Shown: one piece after another, positions 23,672 to 36,470 of the stretch
Position numbering within the stretch: position 1 is the first letter of the stretch
How the letters are laid out: each line of letters opens with the position of its first letter
Assembly (NCBI RefSeq): GCF_964019385.1
Contig: NC_088645.1
Location: 15,836,227 to 15,900,226, forward strand
Origin: Sycon ciliatum
Lineage: Eukaryota; Porifera; Calcarea; Leucosolenida; Sycettidae
Length of the DNA stretch: 64,000 bases
Reading direction: 5' to 3'
The notes under the pieces: model-generated
Seen by the model: only the letters and a program-made list of their open reading frames with translations
Told to the model about the DNA's origin: nothing
Databases searched by the model: none
Translations under genes and position numbers: made by a program

Positions 23672-24590
23672 AAAGGCCCCACAAAGGCCCGCAGAGCCCC
23701 GCAGAGGCCCGCAAAAGTCCGGAAAGGCTCCGCAAAGGCCCGCAGAGGCCCCCAGAAGCCCCGCAAGGCCCGCAAAAGCCCGCAGAAGCCCGGAAAGGCC
23801 CCGTAAAGGCCCGGAGAGGCCCCACAAAAGCCGGGCAAAGGCCCGGAAAGGCCCCAGAAAGGCCCGCAGAGGCCCGCAGAGCCCCGCAGAGGCCCGGAGA
23901 GCCCCGCAGAGGCCCGGAAAGGCTCCGCAGAGGCCAACAGAGGCCCGCAGAGGCCCGCAGAGGCTCGCAGACGCACCGCAAAGGCCCGCAGAGGCCCGCA
24001 GAGGCCGCGCAAAGGCCCTCAGAGGCCCGCAGAGGCCCGCATAGGCCTGCAGAGGCCCGCAGAGGCCCGCAGAGGCCCGCAGAGGCCAGCAGAGGCCAGC
24101 AAAGGCTGCGCACAGACCCGCAGAGGCCCGCAAAGACCCGCAGAGGCCCCGCAGAGGTCCTTAGAGGCCCCACAAAGGCCCGCAGAGCCCGCACAGAGGC
24201 CCGCAAAAGTCCGGAAAGGCTGCGCAAATGCCCGCAGAGGCCCGCAGAAGCCCCGCAAGGCCCGCAAAAGCCCGCAGAGGCCGGGAGAGGCCCCGTAAAG
24301 GCCCGCAGAGGCCCCAACAAAGCCCACAGAGGCCCGGAGAGCCCGCAAAGGTCCCCACTGCCCGCAAAAGTCCGGAAAAGTCCCACAGTGGTCCGCAAAG
24401 GCCCACAGATGCCCGCAGAGGCCCGCAAAGGCTCCGCAAAGGCCCGCAGAGGCCCGCACTGGCCCGGAAAAGTCCAGAAGAGGCCCGCAGATACTCGCAG
24501 AGGCCCGTAAAAGTCCGGATAGGCTCCGCAACGGCCCGCAGAGGCCCACAGAGGCCCGCAAAATTCCGGAAAGGCTCCGCAAAGGCCCGC
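23672..24590 (+). repeat. 1.02-kb tandem unit, copy 2
   Basis: Second copy of the unit. Example pairs are 22,980 with 24,012 and 23,101 with 24,133. A shorter internal repeat of the CCCCCAGAAGCCCCGCAAGG stretch lies between the copies near 23,570-23,700. Confidence 0.75.
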
Positions 24591-26466
24591 AGAGGTCTGC
24601 AAAACCCTGCAAAGGCCCCCAGGCCTGGAGGAGCCCGCAGAGGCCCGTCAAAGGCCTACAGAGGCCCAAAGAGGCCCGAAGAGGCCCGCAGAGGCCTGCA
24701 GAAGCTCCGCAAAGGGCCGCAGAGACCCGCAGAGGCCAGAGGCCCCGCAAAGGCCCGCAGAGGCCCTGCAACGGCGCGCAGAGGCCCGCAGAGGCCCACA
24801 GAGGCCCCGAAGAAGCCCGCAGAGGTCCGCAAAAGCCTACAGAGGCTCCGCAGAGGTCCGCAGAGAACCCCAGCGACCCCGCAGAGGCCCGCAGAGGCCC
24901 GCAGAAGCCCCGCAAAGGCCCGCAGAGGGCCGCAGAGGCCAGAGGCTCCGCAAAGGTCGGCAGAGGCCCGCAGAGGTCCCGCAAAGGCCCTCAGAGGGAC
25001 GTAGAGGCCCGCAGAGGCCCGCAGAGGCCCCGCAGACGTCAGCAGAGACCTGCAGCGGCCCCGCAGAGGCCCGGATAGGCCCGAAGAAGTCCGCAGAGGC
25101 CCCGCAAAGGCCCGCAGAGACCCGCAGCGGCCCCGCAGAGGCCCGCAGAGGCCCGCAGAAGCCCCGCAAAGGCCCGCAGAGGCCCGTAGAGGCCCGCAGA
25201 GGCATCGCAAAGGCCCGCGGAGGCCCGCAGAGGTCTCCCAAAGCCCCGCAGAGGCCCGCAGAGGCCCCGCAGAGGTCCGCAGAGGTCCGCAGATCCCCGC
25301 AGAAGCCCACAGAGGCTCCGCGCAGCCCGCAGAGGTCCGCACAGGCCAGCATTGGCCCGCAGACGCCCTGCAGAGGTCCGCAGATACCCGCAGAGGCCCG
25401 CAGAGCCCCGCAGAGGCGCGCAAAACTCCGGGAAGTCTCCGTTTAGGCCCGCAGAGGCCCGAAGAGGCCCGCAGACTCTCCGTAGAGGCCCGCAAAGGCC
25501 CGCAGAGGCCCCGCAGAGATCCACAGAGGTCCGCAGAGGCCCGTAGAGGGCCGCAAAGGCCCACAGAGGCCCCGCAGAGATCCGCAGAGGTTCGCAGAGG
25601 CCCGCAGAGTCCGCAGAGCCCCGAAGAGGCCCACAGAGGCCCCACAAAGGCCCGCAGAGGGCCGCAGAGCCCCGCAGAGGCCCGTAGAGGACCGGAAAAG
25701 TCCGGAAAGGCTCCGCAGAGGCCCGCAGAGGCCCACAGAGGCCCGCAGAAGCCCCCCAAAGGCCCGCAAAGGCCCGCAGAGGCCCGCAGAGGCCCGCAGA
25801 TGCCCGCAGAGGCCCGCAGAGGCCCTCTTAGGACCGCAGAGGCCCTCAGAAGCCCACAGAGGCTCCGCTAAGACCCGCACAGGCCCGCACAGGCCCGCAA
25901 AGACTCGCAGAGGCCCGCACAGGCCCGCAGAGGCCCGCAGAGGCCCGCAGAGGCCCCGCAGAGGTCCGCAGAGGTCCGCAGAGGCCGGCAAAGCCCCGCA
26001 GAGGCCCGCAGAGGCCCGCAGAGGCCCGCAGAGGCCCGCAGAGGCCCGCAAAGGTCCGGAAGGCTCCGTAAAGGCCCGCAGAGGCCCGCAGAGACCCGGA
26101 AAAGTCCAGAAAGGCTCCGCAGAGGCCCACAGAGGCCCGCGGAGGCCCGCAGAAGCCCCGCAAAGGCCCGAAAAGGCCCGCAGAGGCCCACAGAGGCCCC
26201 GCAAAGGCCCTCAGAGGCCCGCAGAGGGCCGCAGAGGCCCGCAGAGGCCCGCAGAGGCCCGCAGAGGCCCGCAGAGGCCCGCAGAGGCCCGCAGAGGCCA
26301 GCAGAGGCTCCGCAAAGGCCCGCAGAGGCCCGCACTGGCCCGGAAAAGTCCAGAAGAGGCCCGCAGATACTCGCAGAGGCCCGTAAAAGTCCGGATAGGC
26401 TCCGCAACGGCCCGCAGAGGCCCACGGAGGCCCGCAAAATTCCGGAAAGGCTCCGCAAAGGCCCGC
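24591..26466 (+). repeat. 1.85/1.88-kb higher-order unit U1 (long, 1,876 bp)
   Basis: The unit is counted from AGAGGTCTGCAAAACCCTGC. It is the long form, keeping GAAGCTCCGCAAAGGGCCGC near 24,700. The marker at about 26,055 reads GTCCGGAAGG. All six units share the rare landmark GCCAGCATTGGCCCGC (25,344 here). Confidence 0.9.
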
Positions 26467-28311
26467 AGAGGTCTGCAAAACCCTGCAAAGGCCCCCAGGC
26501 CTGGAGGAGCCCGCAGAGGCCCGCCAAAGGCCTACAGAGGCCCAAAGAGGCCCGAAGAGGCCCGCAGAGGCCTGCAGAGGCCAAAGGCCCCGCAAAGGCC
26601 CGCAGAGGCCCTGCAACGGCGCGCAGAGGCCCGCAGAGGCCCACAGAGGCCCCGAAGAAGCCCGCAGAGGTCCGCAAAAGCCTACAGAGGCTCCGCAGAG
26701 GTCCGCAGAGAACCCCAGCGACCCCGCAGAGGCCCGCAGAGGCCCGCAGAAGCCCCGCAAAGGCCCGCAGAGGGCCGCAGAGGCCAGAGGCTCCGCAAAG
26801 GTCGGCAGAGGCCCGCAGAGGTCCCGCAAAGGCCCTCAGAGGGACGTAGAGGCCCGCAGAGGCCCGCAGAGGCCCCGCAGACGTCAGCAGAGACCTGCAG
26901 CGGCCCCGCAGAGGCCCGGATAGGCCCGAAGAAGTCCGCAGAGGCCCCGCAAAGGCCCGCAGAGACCCGCAGCGGCCCCGCAGAGGCCCGCAGAGGCCCG
27001 CAGAAGCCCCGCAAAGGCCCGCAGAGGCCCGTAGAGGCCCGCAGAGGCATCGCAAAGGCCCGCGGAGGCCCGCAGAGGTCTCCCAAAGCCCCGCAGAGGC
27101 CCGCAGAGGCCCCGCAGAGGTCCGCAGAGGTCCGCAGATCCCCGCAGAAGCCCACAGAGGCTCCGCGCAGCCCGCAGAGGTCCGCACAGGCCAGCATTGG
27201 CCCGCAGACGCCCTGCAGAGGTCCGCAGATACCCGCAGAGGCCCGCAGAGCCCCGCAGAGGCGCGCAAAACTCCGGGAAGTCTCCGTTTAGGCCCGCAGA
27301 GGCCCGAAGAGGCCCGCAGACTCTCCGTAGAGGCCCGCAAAGGCCCGCAGAGGCCCCGCAGAGATCCACAGAGGTCCGCAGAGGCCCGTAGAGGGCCGCA
27401 AAGGCCCACAGAGGCCCCGCAGAGATCCGCAGAGGTTCGCAGAGGCCCGCAGAGTCCGCAGAGCCCCGAAGAGGCCCACAGAGGCCCCACAAAGGCCCGC
27501 AGAGGGCCGCAGAGCCCCGCAGAGGCCCGTAGAGGACCGGAAAAGTCCGGAAAGGCTCCGCAGAGGCCCGCAGAGGCCCACAGAGGCCCGCAGAAGCCCC
27601 CCAAAGGCCCGCAAAGGCCCGCAGAGGCCCGCAGAGGCCCGCAGATGCCCGCAGAGGCCCGCAGAGGCCCTCTTAGGACCGCAGAGGCCCTCAGAAGCCC
27701 ACAGAGGCTCCGCTAAGACCCGCACAGGCCCGCACAGGCCCGCAAAGACTCGCAGAGGCCCGCACAGGCCCGCAGAGGCCCGCAGAGGCCCGCAGAGGCC
27801 CCGCAGAGGTCCGCAGAGGTCCGCAGAGGCCGGCAAAGCCCCGCAGAGGCCCGCAGAGGCCCGCAGAGGCCCGCAGAGGCCCGCAGAGGCCCGCAGAGGC
27901 CCGCAAAGGTCCGCAAGGCTCCGTAAAGGCCCGCAGAGGCCCGCAGAGACCCGGAAAAGTCCAGAAAGGCTCCGCAGAGGCCCACAGAGGCCCGCGGAGG
28001 CCCGCAGAAGCCCCGCAAAGGCCCGAAAAGGCCCGCAGAGGCCCACAGAGGCCCCGCAAAGGCCCTCAGAGGCCCGCAGAGGGCCGCAGAGGCCCGCAGA
28101 GGCCCGCAGAGGCCCGCAGAGGCCCGCAGAGGCCCGCAGAGGCCCGCAGAGGCCAGCAGAGGCTCCGCAAAGGCCCGCACTGGCCCGGAAAAGTCCAGAA
28201 GAGGCCCGCAGATACTCGCAGAGGCCCGTAAAAGTCCGGATAGGCTCCGCAACGGCCCGCAGAGGCCCACAGAGGCCCGCAAAATTCCGGAAAGGCTCCG
28301 CAAAGGCCCGC
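26467..28311 (+). repeat. Higher-order unit U2 (short, 1,845 bp)
   Basis: Near 26,570 a stretch of about 31 bp present in long units is missing, so CTGCAGAGGCCAAAGG replaces CTGCAGAAGCTCC. The marker near 27,905 reads GTCCGCAAGG. One 10-mer is lost near 28,170 and one gained near 27,890 relative to U1. Confidence 0.9.
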
Positions 28312-30187
28312 AGAGGTCTGCAAAACCCTGCAAAGGCCCCCAGGCCTGGAGGAGCCCGCAGAGGCCCGTCAAAGGCCTACAGAGGCCCAAAGAGGCCCGA
28401 AGAGGCCCGCAGAGGCCTGCAGAAGCTCCGCAAAGGGCCGCAGAGACCCGCAGAGGCCAGAGGCCCCGCAAAGGCCCGCAGAGGCCCTGCAACGGCGCGC
28501 AGAGGCCCGCAGAGGCCCACAGAGGCCCCGAAGAAGCCCGCAGAGGTCCGCAAAAGCCTACAGAGGCTCCGCAGAGGTCCGCAGAGAACCCCAGCGACCC
28601 CGCAGAGGCCCGCAGAGGCCCGCAGAAGCCCCGCAAAGGCCCGCAGAGGGCCGCAGAGGCCAGAGGCTCCGCAAAGGTCGGCAGAGGCCCGCAGAGGTCC
28701 CGCAAAGGCCCTCAGAGGGACGTAGAGGCCCGCAGAGGCCCGCAGAGGCCCCGCAGACGTCAGCAGAGACCTGCAGCGGCCCCGCAGAGGCCCGGATAGG
28801 CCCGAAGAAGTCCGCAGAGGCCCCGCAAAGGCCCGCAGAGACCCGCAGCGGCCCCGCAGAGGCCCGCAGAGGCCCGCAGAAGCCCCGCAAAGGCCCGCAG
28901 AGGCCCGTAGAGGCCCGCAGAGGCATCGCAAAGGCCCGCGGAGGCCCGCAGAGGTCTCCCAAAGCCCCGCAGAGGCCCGCAGAGGCCCCGCAGAGGTCCG
29001 CAGAGGTCCGCAGATCCCCGCAGAAGCCCACAGAGGCTCCGCGCAGCCCGCAGAGGTCCGCACAGGCCAGCATTGGCCCGCAGACGCCCTGCAGAGGTCC
29101 GCAGATACCCGCAGAGGCCCGCAGAGCCCCGCAGAGGCGCGCAAAACTCCGGGAAGTCTCCGTTTAGGCCCGCAGAGGCCCGAAGAGGCCCGCAGACTCT
29201 CCGTAGAGGCCCGCAAAGGCCCGCAGAGGCCCCGCAGAGATCCACAGAGGTCCGCAGAGGCCCGTAGAGGGCCGCAAAGGCCCACAGAGGCCCCGCAGAG
29301 ATCCGCAGAGGTTCGCAGAGGCCCGCAGAGTCCGCAGAGCCCCGAAGAGGCCCACAGAGGCCCCACAAAGGCCCGCAGAGGGCCGCAGAGCCCCGCAGAG
29401 GCCCGTAGAGGACCGGAAAAGTCCGGAAAGGCTCCGCAGAGGCCCGCAGAGGCCCACAGAGGCCCGCAGAAGCCCCCCAAAGGCCCGCAAAGGCCCGCAG
29501 AGGCCCGCAGAGGCCCGCAGATGCCCGCAGAGGCCCGCAGAGGCCCTCTTAGGACCGCAGAGGCCCTCAGAAGCCCACAGAGGCTCCGCTAAGACCCGCA
29601 CAGGCCCGCACAGGCCCGCAAAGACTCGCAGAGGCCCGCACAGGCCCGCAGAGGCCCGCAGAGGCCCGCAGAGGCCCCGCAGAGGTCCGCAGAGGTCCGC
29701 AGAGGCCGGCAAAGCCCCGCAGAGGCCCGCAGAGGCCCGCAGAGGCCCGCAGAGGCCCGCAGAGGCCCGCAAAGGTCCGGAAGGCTCCGTAAAGGCCCGC
29801 AGAGGCCCGCAGAGACCCGGAAAAGTCCAGAAAGGCTCCGCAGAGGCCCACAGAGGCCCGCGGAGGCCCGCAGAAGCCCCGCAAAGGCCCGAAAAGGCCC
29901 GCAGAGGCCCACAGAGGCCCCGCAAAGGCCCTCAGAGGCCCGCAGAGGGCCGCAGAGGCCCGCAGAGGCCCGCAGAGGCCCGCAGAGGCCCGCAGAGGCC
30001 CGCAGAGGCCCGCAGAGGCCAGCAGAGGCTCCGCAAAGGCCCGCAGAGGCCCGCACTGGCCCGGAAAAGTCCAGAAGAGGCCCGCAGATACTCGCAGAGG
30101 CCCGTAAAAGTCCGGATAGGCTCCGCAACGGCCCGCAGAGGCCCACGGAGGCCCGCAAAATTCCGGAAAGGCTCCGCAAAGGCCCGC
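28312..30187 (+). repeat. Higher-order unit U3 (long, 1,876 bp)
   Basis: It repeats U1, including the GTCCGGAAGG marker near 29,775, at a distance of 3,721 bp. U1+U2 and U3+U4 therefore form two copies of a dimer. Confidence 0.9.
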
Positions 30188-32032
30188 AGAGGTCTGCAAA
30201 ACCCTGCAAAGGCCCCCAGGCCTGGAGGAGCCCGCAGAGGCCCGCCAAAGGCCTACAGAGGCCCAAAGAGGCCCGAAGAGGCCCGCAGAGGCCTGCAGAG
30301 GCCAAAGGCCCCGCAAAGGCCCGCAGAGGCCCTGCAACGGCGCGCAGAGGCCCGCAGAGGCCCACAGAGGCCCCGAAGAAGCCCGCAGAGGTCCGCAAAA
30401 GCCTACAGAGGCTCCGCAGAGGTCCGCAGAGAACCCCAGCGACCCCGCAGAGGCCCGCAGAGGCCCGCAGAAGCCCCGCAAAGGCCCGCAGAGGGCCGCA
30501 GAGGCCAGAGGCTCCGCAAAGGTCGGCAGAGGCCCGCAGAGGTCCCGCAAAGGCCCTCAGAGGGACGTAGAGGCCCGCAGAGGCCCGCAGAGGCCCCGCA
30601 GACGTCAGCAGAGACCTGCAGCGGCCCCGCAGAGGCCCGGATAGGCCCGAAGAAGTCCGCAGAGGCCCCGCAAAGGCCCGCAGAGACCCGCAGCGGCCCC
30701 GCAGAGGCCCGCAGAGGCCCGCAGAAGCCCCGCAAAGGCCCGCAGAGGCCCGTAGAGGCCCGCAGAGGCATCGCAAAGGCCCGCGGAGGCCCGCAGAGGT
30801 CTCCCAAAGCCCCGCAGAGGCCCGCAGAGGCCCCGCAGAGGTCCGCAGAGGTCCGCAGATCCCCGCAGAAGCCCACAGAGGCTCCGCGCAGCCCGCAGAG
30901 GTCCGCACAGGCCAGCATTGGCCCGCAGACGCCCTGCAGAGGTCCGCAGATACCCGCAGAGGCCCGCAGAGCCCCGCAGAGGCGCGCAAAACTCCGGGAA
31001 GTCTCCGTTTAGGCCCGCAGAGGCCCGAAGAGGCCCGCAGACTCTCCGTAGAGGCCCGCAAAGGCCCGCAGAGGCCCCGCAGAGATCCACAGAGGTCCGC
31101 AGAGGCCCGTAGAGGGCCGCAAAGGCCCACAGAGGCCCCGCAGAGATCCGCAGAGGTTCGCAGAGGCCCGCAGAGTCCGCAGAGCCCCGAAGAGGCCCAC
31201 AGAGGCCCCACAAAGGCCCGCAGAGGGCCGCAGAGCCCCGCAGAGGCCCGTAGAGGACCGGAAAAGTCCGGAAAGGCTCCGCAGAGGCCCGCAGAGGCCC
31301 ACAGAGGCCCGCAGAAGCCCCCCAAAGGCCCGCAAAGGCCCGCAGAGGCCCGCAGAGGCCCGCAGATGCCCGCAGAGGCCCGCAGAGGCCCTCTTAGGAC
31401 CGCAGAGGCCCTCAGAAGCCCACAGAGGCTCCGCTAAGACCCGCACAGGCCCGCACAGGCCCGCAAAGACTCGCAGAGGCCCGCACAGGCCCGCAGAGGC
31501 CCGCAGAGGCCCGCAGAGGCCCCGCAGAGGTCCGCAGAGGTCCGCAGAGGCCGGCAAAGCCCCGCAGAGGCCCGCAGAGGCCCGCAGAGGCCCGCAGAGG
31601 CCCGCAGAGGCCCGCAAAGGTCCGCAAGGCTCCGTAAAGGCCCGCAGAGGCCCGCAGAGACCCGGAAAAGTCCAGAAAGGCTCCGCAGAGGCCCACAGAG
31701 GCCCGCGGAGGCCCGCAGAAGCCCCGCAAAGGCCCGAAAAGGCCCGCAGAGGCCCACAGAGGCCCCGCAAAGGCCCTCAGAGGCCCGCAGAGGGCCGCAG
31801 AGGCCCGCAGAGGCCCGCAGAGGCCCGCAGAGGCCCGCAGAGGCCCGCAGAGGCCCGCAGAGGCCAGCAGAGGCTCCGCAAAGGCCCGCAGAGGCCCGCA
31901 CTGGCCCGGAAAAGTCCAGAAGAGGCCCGCAGATACTCGCAGAGGCCCGTAAAAGTCCGGATAGGCTCCGCAACGGCCCGCAGAGGCCCACAGAGGCCCG
32001 CAAAATTCCGGAAAGGCTCCGCAAAGGCCCGC
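30188..32032 (+). repeat. Higher-order unit U4 (short, 1,845 bp)
   Basis: It repeats U2 at a distance of 3,721 bp with the same 31-bp loss and the GTCCGCAAGG marker near 31,620. It has a regular count of 10-mers near 31,580, unlike U2. Confidence 0.9.
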
Positions 32033-33908
32033 AGAGGTCTGCAAAACCCTGCAAAGGCCCCCAGGCCTGGAGGAGCCCGCAGAGGCCCGTCAAAGGCCTA
32101 CAGAGGCCCAAAGAGGCCCGAAGAGGCCCGCAGAGGCCTGCAGAAGCTCCGCAAAGGGCCGCAGAGACCCGCAGAGGCCAGAGGCCCCGCAAAGGCCCGC
32201 AGAGGCCCTGCAACGGCGCGCAGAGGCCCGCAGAGGCCCACAGAGGCCCCGAAGAAGCCCGCAGAGGTCCGCAAAAGCCTACAGAGGCTCCGCAGAGGTC
32301 CGCAGAGAACCCCAGCGACCCCGCAGAGGCCCGCAGAGGCCCGCAGAAGCCCCGCAAAGGCCCGCAGAGGGCCGCAGAGGCCAGAGGCTCCGCAAAGGTC
32401 GGCAGAGGCCCGCAGAGGTCCCGCAAAGGCCCTCAGAGGGACGTAGAGGCCCGCAGAGGCCCGCAGAGGCCCCGCAGACGTCAGCAGAGACCTGCAGCGG
32501 CCCCGCAGAGGCCCGGATAGGCCCGAAGAAGTCCGCAGAGGCCCCGCAAAGGCCCGCAGAGACCCGCAGCGGCCCCGCAGAGGCCCGCAGAGGCCCGCAG
32601 AAGCCCCGCAAAGGCCCGCAGAGGCCCGTAGAGGCCCGCAGAGGCATCGCAAAGGCCCGCGGAGGCCCGCAGAGGTCTCCCAAAGCCCCGCAGAGGCCCG
32701 CAGAGGCCCCGCAGAGGTCCGCAGAGGTCCGCAGATCCCCGCAGAAGCCCACAGAGGCTCCGCGCAGCCCGCAGAGGTCCGCACAGGCCAGCATTGGCCC
32801 GCAGACGCCCTGCAGAGGTCCGCAGATACCCGCAGAGGCCCGCAGAGCCCCGCAGAGGCGCGCAAAACTCCGGGAAGTCTCCGTTTAGGCCCGCAGAGGC
32901 CCGAAGAGGCCCGCAGACTCTCCGTAGAGGCCCGCAAAGGCCCGCAGAGGCCCCGCAGAGATCCACAGAGGTCCGCAGAGGCCCGTAGAGGGCCGCAAAG
33001 GCCCACAGAGGCCCCGCAGAGATCCGCAGAGGTTCGCAGAGGCCCGCAGAGTCCGCAGAGCCCCGAAGAGGCCCACAGAGGCCCCACAAAGGCCCGCAGA
33101 GGGCCGCAGAGCCCCGCAGAGGCCCGTAGAGGACCGGAAAAGTCCGGAAAGGCTCCGCAGAGGCCCGCAGAGGCCCACAGAGGCCCGCAGAAGCCCCCCA
33201 AAGGCCCGCAAAGGCCCGCAGAGGCCCGCAGAGGCCCGCAGATGCCCGCAGAGGCCCGCAGAGGCCCTCTTAGGACCGCAGAGGCCCTCAGAAGCCCACA
33301 GAGGCTCCGCTAAGACCCGCACAGGCCCGCACAGGCCCGCAAAGACTCGCAGAGGCCCGCACAGGCCCGCAGAGGCCCGCAGAGGCCCGCAGAGGCCCCG
33401 CAGAGGTCCGCAGAGGTCCGCAGAGGCCGGCAAAGCCCCGCAGAGGCCCGCAGAGGCCCGCAGAGGCCCGCAGAGGCCCGCAGAGGCCCGCAAAGGTCCG
33501 CAAGGCTCCGTAAAGGCCCGCAGAGGCCCGCAGAGACCCGGAAAAGTCCAGAAAGGCTCCGCAGAGGCCCACAGAGGCCCGCGGAGGCCCGCAGAAGCCC
33601 CGCAAAGGCCCGAAAAGGCCCGCAGAGGCCCACAGAGGCCCCGCAAAGGCCCTCAGAGGCCCGCAGAGGGCCGCAGAGGCCCGCAGAGGCCCGCAGAGGC
33701 CCGCAGAGGCCCGCAGAGGCCCGCAGAGGCCCGCAGAGGCCAGCAGAGGCTCCGCAAAGGCCCGCAGAGGCCCGCACTGGCCCGGAAAAGTCCAGAAGAG
33801 GCCCGCAGATACTCGCAGAGGCCCGTAAAAGTCCGGATAGGCTCCGCAACGGCCCGCAGAGGCCCACAGAGGCCCGCAAAATTCCGGAAAGGCTCCGCAA
33901 AGGCCCGC
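32033..33908 (+). repeat. Higher-order unit U5 (long with U2-type marker)
   Basis: It has the long-form stretch near 32,140 but carries the short-unit marker GTCCGCAAGG near 33,496. It is therefore a mosaic of the two subtypes. Confidence 0.9.
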
Positions 33909-35650
33909 AGAGGTCTGCAAAACCCTGCAAAGGCCCCCAGGCCTGGAGGAGCCCGCAGAGGCCCGTCAAAGGCCTACAGAGGCCCAAAGAGGCCCGAAGA
34001 GGCCCGCAGAGGCCTGCAGAAGCTCCGCAAAGGGCCGCAGAGACCCGCAGAGGCCAGAGGCCCCGCAAAGGCCCGCAGAGGCCCTGCAACGGCGCGCAGA
34101 GGCCCGCAGAGGCCCACAGAGGCCCCGAAGAAGCCCGCAGAGGTCCGCAAAAGCCTACAGAGGCTCCGCAGAGGTCCGCAGAGAACCCCAGCGACCCCGC
34201 AGAGGCCCGCAGAGGCCCGCAGAAGCCCCGCAAAGGCCCGCAGAGGGCCGCAGAGGCCAGAGGCTCCGCAAAGGTCGGCAGAGGCCCGCAGAGGTCCCGC
34301 AAAGGCCCTCAGAGGGACGTAGAGGCCCGCAGAGGCCCGCAGAGGCCCCGCAGACGTCAGCAGAGACCTGCAGCGGCCCCGCAGAGGCCCGGATAGGCCC
34401 GAAGAAGTCCGCAGAGGCCCCGCAAAGGCCCGCAGAGACCCGCAGCGGCCCCGCAGAGGCCCGCAGAGGCCCGCAGAAGCCCCGCAAAGGCCCGCAGAGG
34501 CCCGTAGAGGCCAGCAGAGGCATCGCAAAGGCCCGCGGAGGCCCGCAGAGGTCTCCCAAAGCCCCGCAGAGGCCCGCAGAGGCCCCGCAGAGGTCCGCAG
34601 AGGTCCGCAGATCCCCGCAGAAGCCCACAGAGGCTCCGCGCAGCCCGCAGAGGTCCGCACAGGCCAGCATTGGCCCGCAGACGCCCTGCAGAGGTCCGCA
34701 GATACCCGCAGAGGCCCGCAGAGCCCCGCAGAGGCGCGCAAAACTCCGGGAAGTCTCCGTTTAGGCCCGCAGAGGCCCGAAGAGGCCCGCAGACTCTCCG
34801 TAGAGGCCCGCAAAGGCCCGCAGAGGCCCCGCAGAGATCCACAGAGGTCCGCAGAGGCCCGTAGAGGGCCGCAAAGGCCCACAGAGGCCCCGCAGAGATC
34901 CGCAGAGGTTCGCAGAGGCCCGCAGAGTCCGCAGAGCCCCGAAGAGGCCCACAGAGGCCCCACAAAGGCCCGCAGAGGGCCGCAGAGCCCCGCAGAGGCC
35001 CGTAGAGGACCGGAAAAGTCCGGAAAGGCTCCGCAGAGGCCCGCAGAGGCCCACAGAGGCCCGCAGAAGCCCCCCAAAGGCCCGCAAAGGCCCGCAGAGG
35101 CCCGCAGAGGCCCGCAGATGCCCGCAGAGGCCCGCAGAGGCCCTCTTAGGACCGCAGAGGCCCTCAGAAGCCCACAGAGGCTCCGCTAAGACCCGCACAG
35201 GCCCGCACAGGCCCGCAAAGACTCGCAGAGGCCCGCACAGGCCCGCAGAGGCCCGCAGAGGCCCGCAGAGGCCCCGCAGAGGTCCGCAGAGGTCCGCAGA
35301 GGCCGGCAAAGCCCCGCAGAGGCCCGCAGAGGCCCGCAGAGGCCCGCAGAGGCCCGCAGAGGCCCGCAAAGGTCCGGAAGGCTCCGTAAAGGCCCGCAGA
35401 GGCCCGCAGAGACCCGGAAAAGTCCAGAAAGGCTCCGCAGAGGCCCACAGAGGCCCGCGGAGGCCCGCAGAAGCCCCGCAAAGGCCCGAAAAGGCCCGAA
35501 GAGGCCCACAGAGGCCCCGCAAAGGCCCTCAGAGGCCCGCAGAGGGCCGCAGAGGCCCGCAGAGGCCCGCAGAGGCCCGCAGAGGCCCGCAGAGGCCCGC
35601 AGAGGCCAGCAGAGGCTCCGCAAAGGCCCGCAGAGGCCCGCACTGGCCCG
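33909..35650 (+). repeat. Higher-order unit U6 (long, incomplete at 3' end)
   Basis: Long form with the GTCCGGAAGG marker near 35,370. Private changes include CCAGCAGAGGCATCGC near 34,512 and CCGAAGAGGCCCACAG near 35,500. Homology to the other units ends near 35,650, after GCACTGGCCCGC. Confidence 0.85.
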
Positions 35651-36470
35651 CAGAGGCCCGCAGAGGCCCGCAGATGTCCTCAGAGGCCCCACAAAGACCC
35701 GCAGAGGCCCACAAAAGCCCGGAAAGCCTCCGCAAAGGCGCGCAGAGGCCCACAGAAGCCCCGCAAGGCCCGCAAAAGCCCGCAGAGGCCCGGAGAGGCC
35801 CCGCAAAGGCCTGCAGAGGCACGCAGATACTCGTAGAGGCCCGCAAAAGTACGGATAGGCTCCGCAACGGCCCGCAGAGGCTCCCAGAGCCCCGCAGAGG
35901 CCCGCAAAAGTCCGGAAAGGCTCCGCAAAGGCCCGCAGAAGCCTGCAGAAGCCCTGCAAAGGCCCCAAGAGGCCCCACAAAGGCCCGTAGAGGCCCGGAA
36001 GGCCCTACAGAGGCCCCACCAAGGCCCGCAAAGGCCCGGAGAGCCCGCAGAGGTCCCCACTGGCCCGCAAAAGTCCGGAAAAGGCCCGCAGAGGTCCCGC
36101 AAAGGCCCGCAGAGGCCCACAGATGCCCGTAGAGGCTTCATAGGCTCCCCAAAGGCCCGCAGAGGCCCAGGAAAGGCCAGAAGGGCTCCGCAGAGGCCCC
36201 TAAAGGCCCGCAAAGGACCGTAGAGGCCCGCAGAGGCCTCGCAAAGGGCCGCTGAGGCCTGCAGAGGCCCGCAGAGGCCCGCAGAGGCCCGCAGAGGCCC
36301 GAAGAGTCCCGCAGAGGCCCGCAGAGGCTCCGCACAGGCTCGCAGAGGCCCGCAAAAGCCCGGACAGGCTCCGCAAAGGCCCGCAGAGGCCCGCACAAGC
36401 CCTGCAAAGTCCCGGAAAGGCCCGCGGAGGCCCGCAGAGGCCCCACAAAGGCCGGCAAAGGCCCGCAGAG
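35651..36470 (+). repeat. 10-bp satellite without large tandem units, left arm inner part
   Basis: Variant 10-mers appear in an order found once per arm. The mirrored segment is about 44,480-45,300, for example 35,980 with 44,966. Confidence 0.8.
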
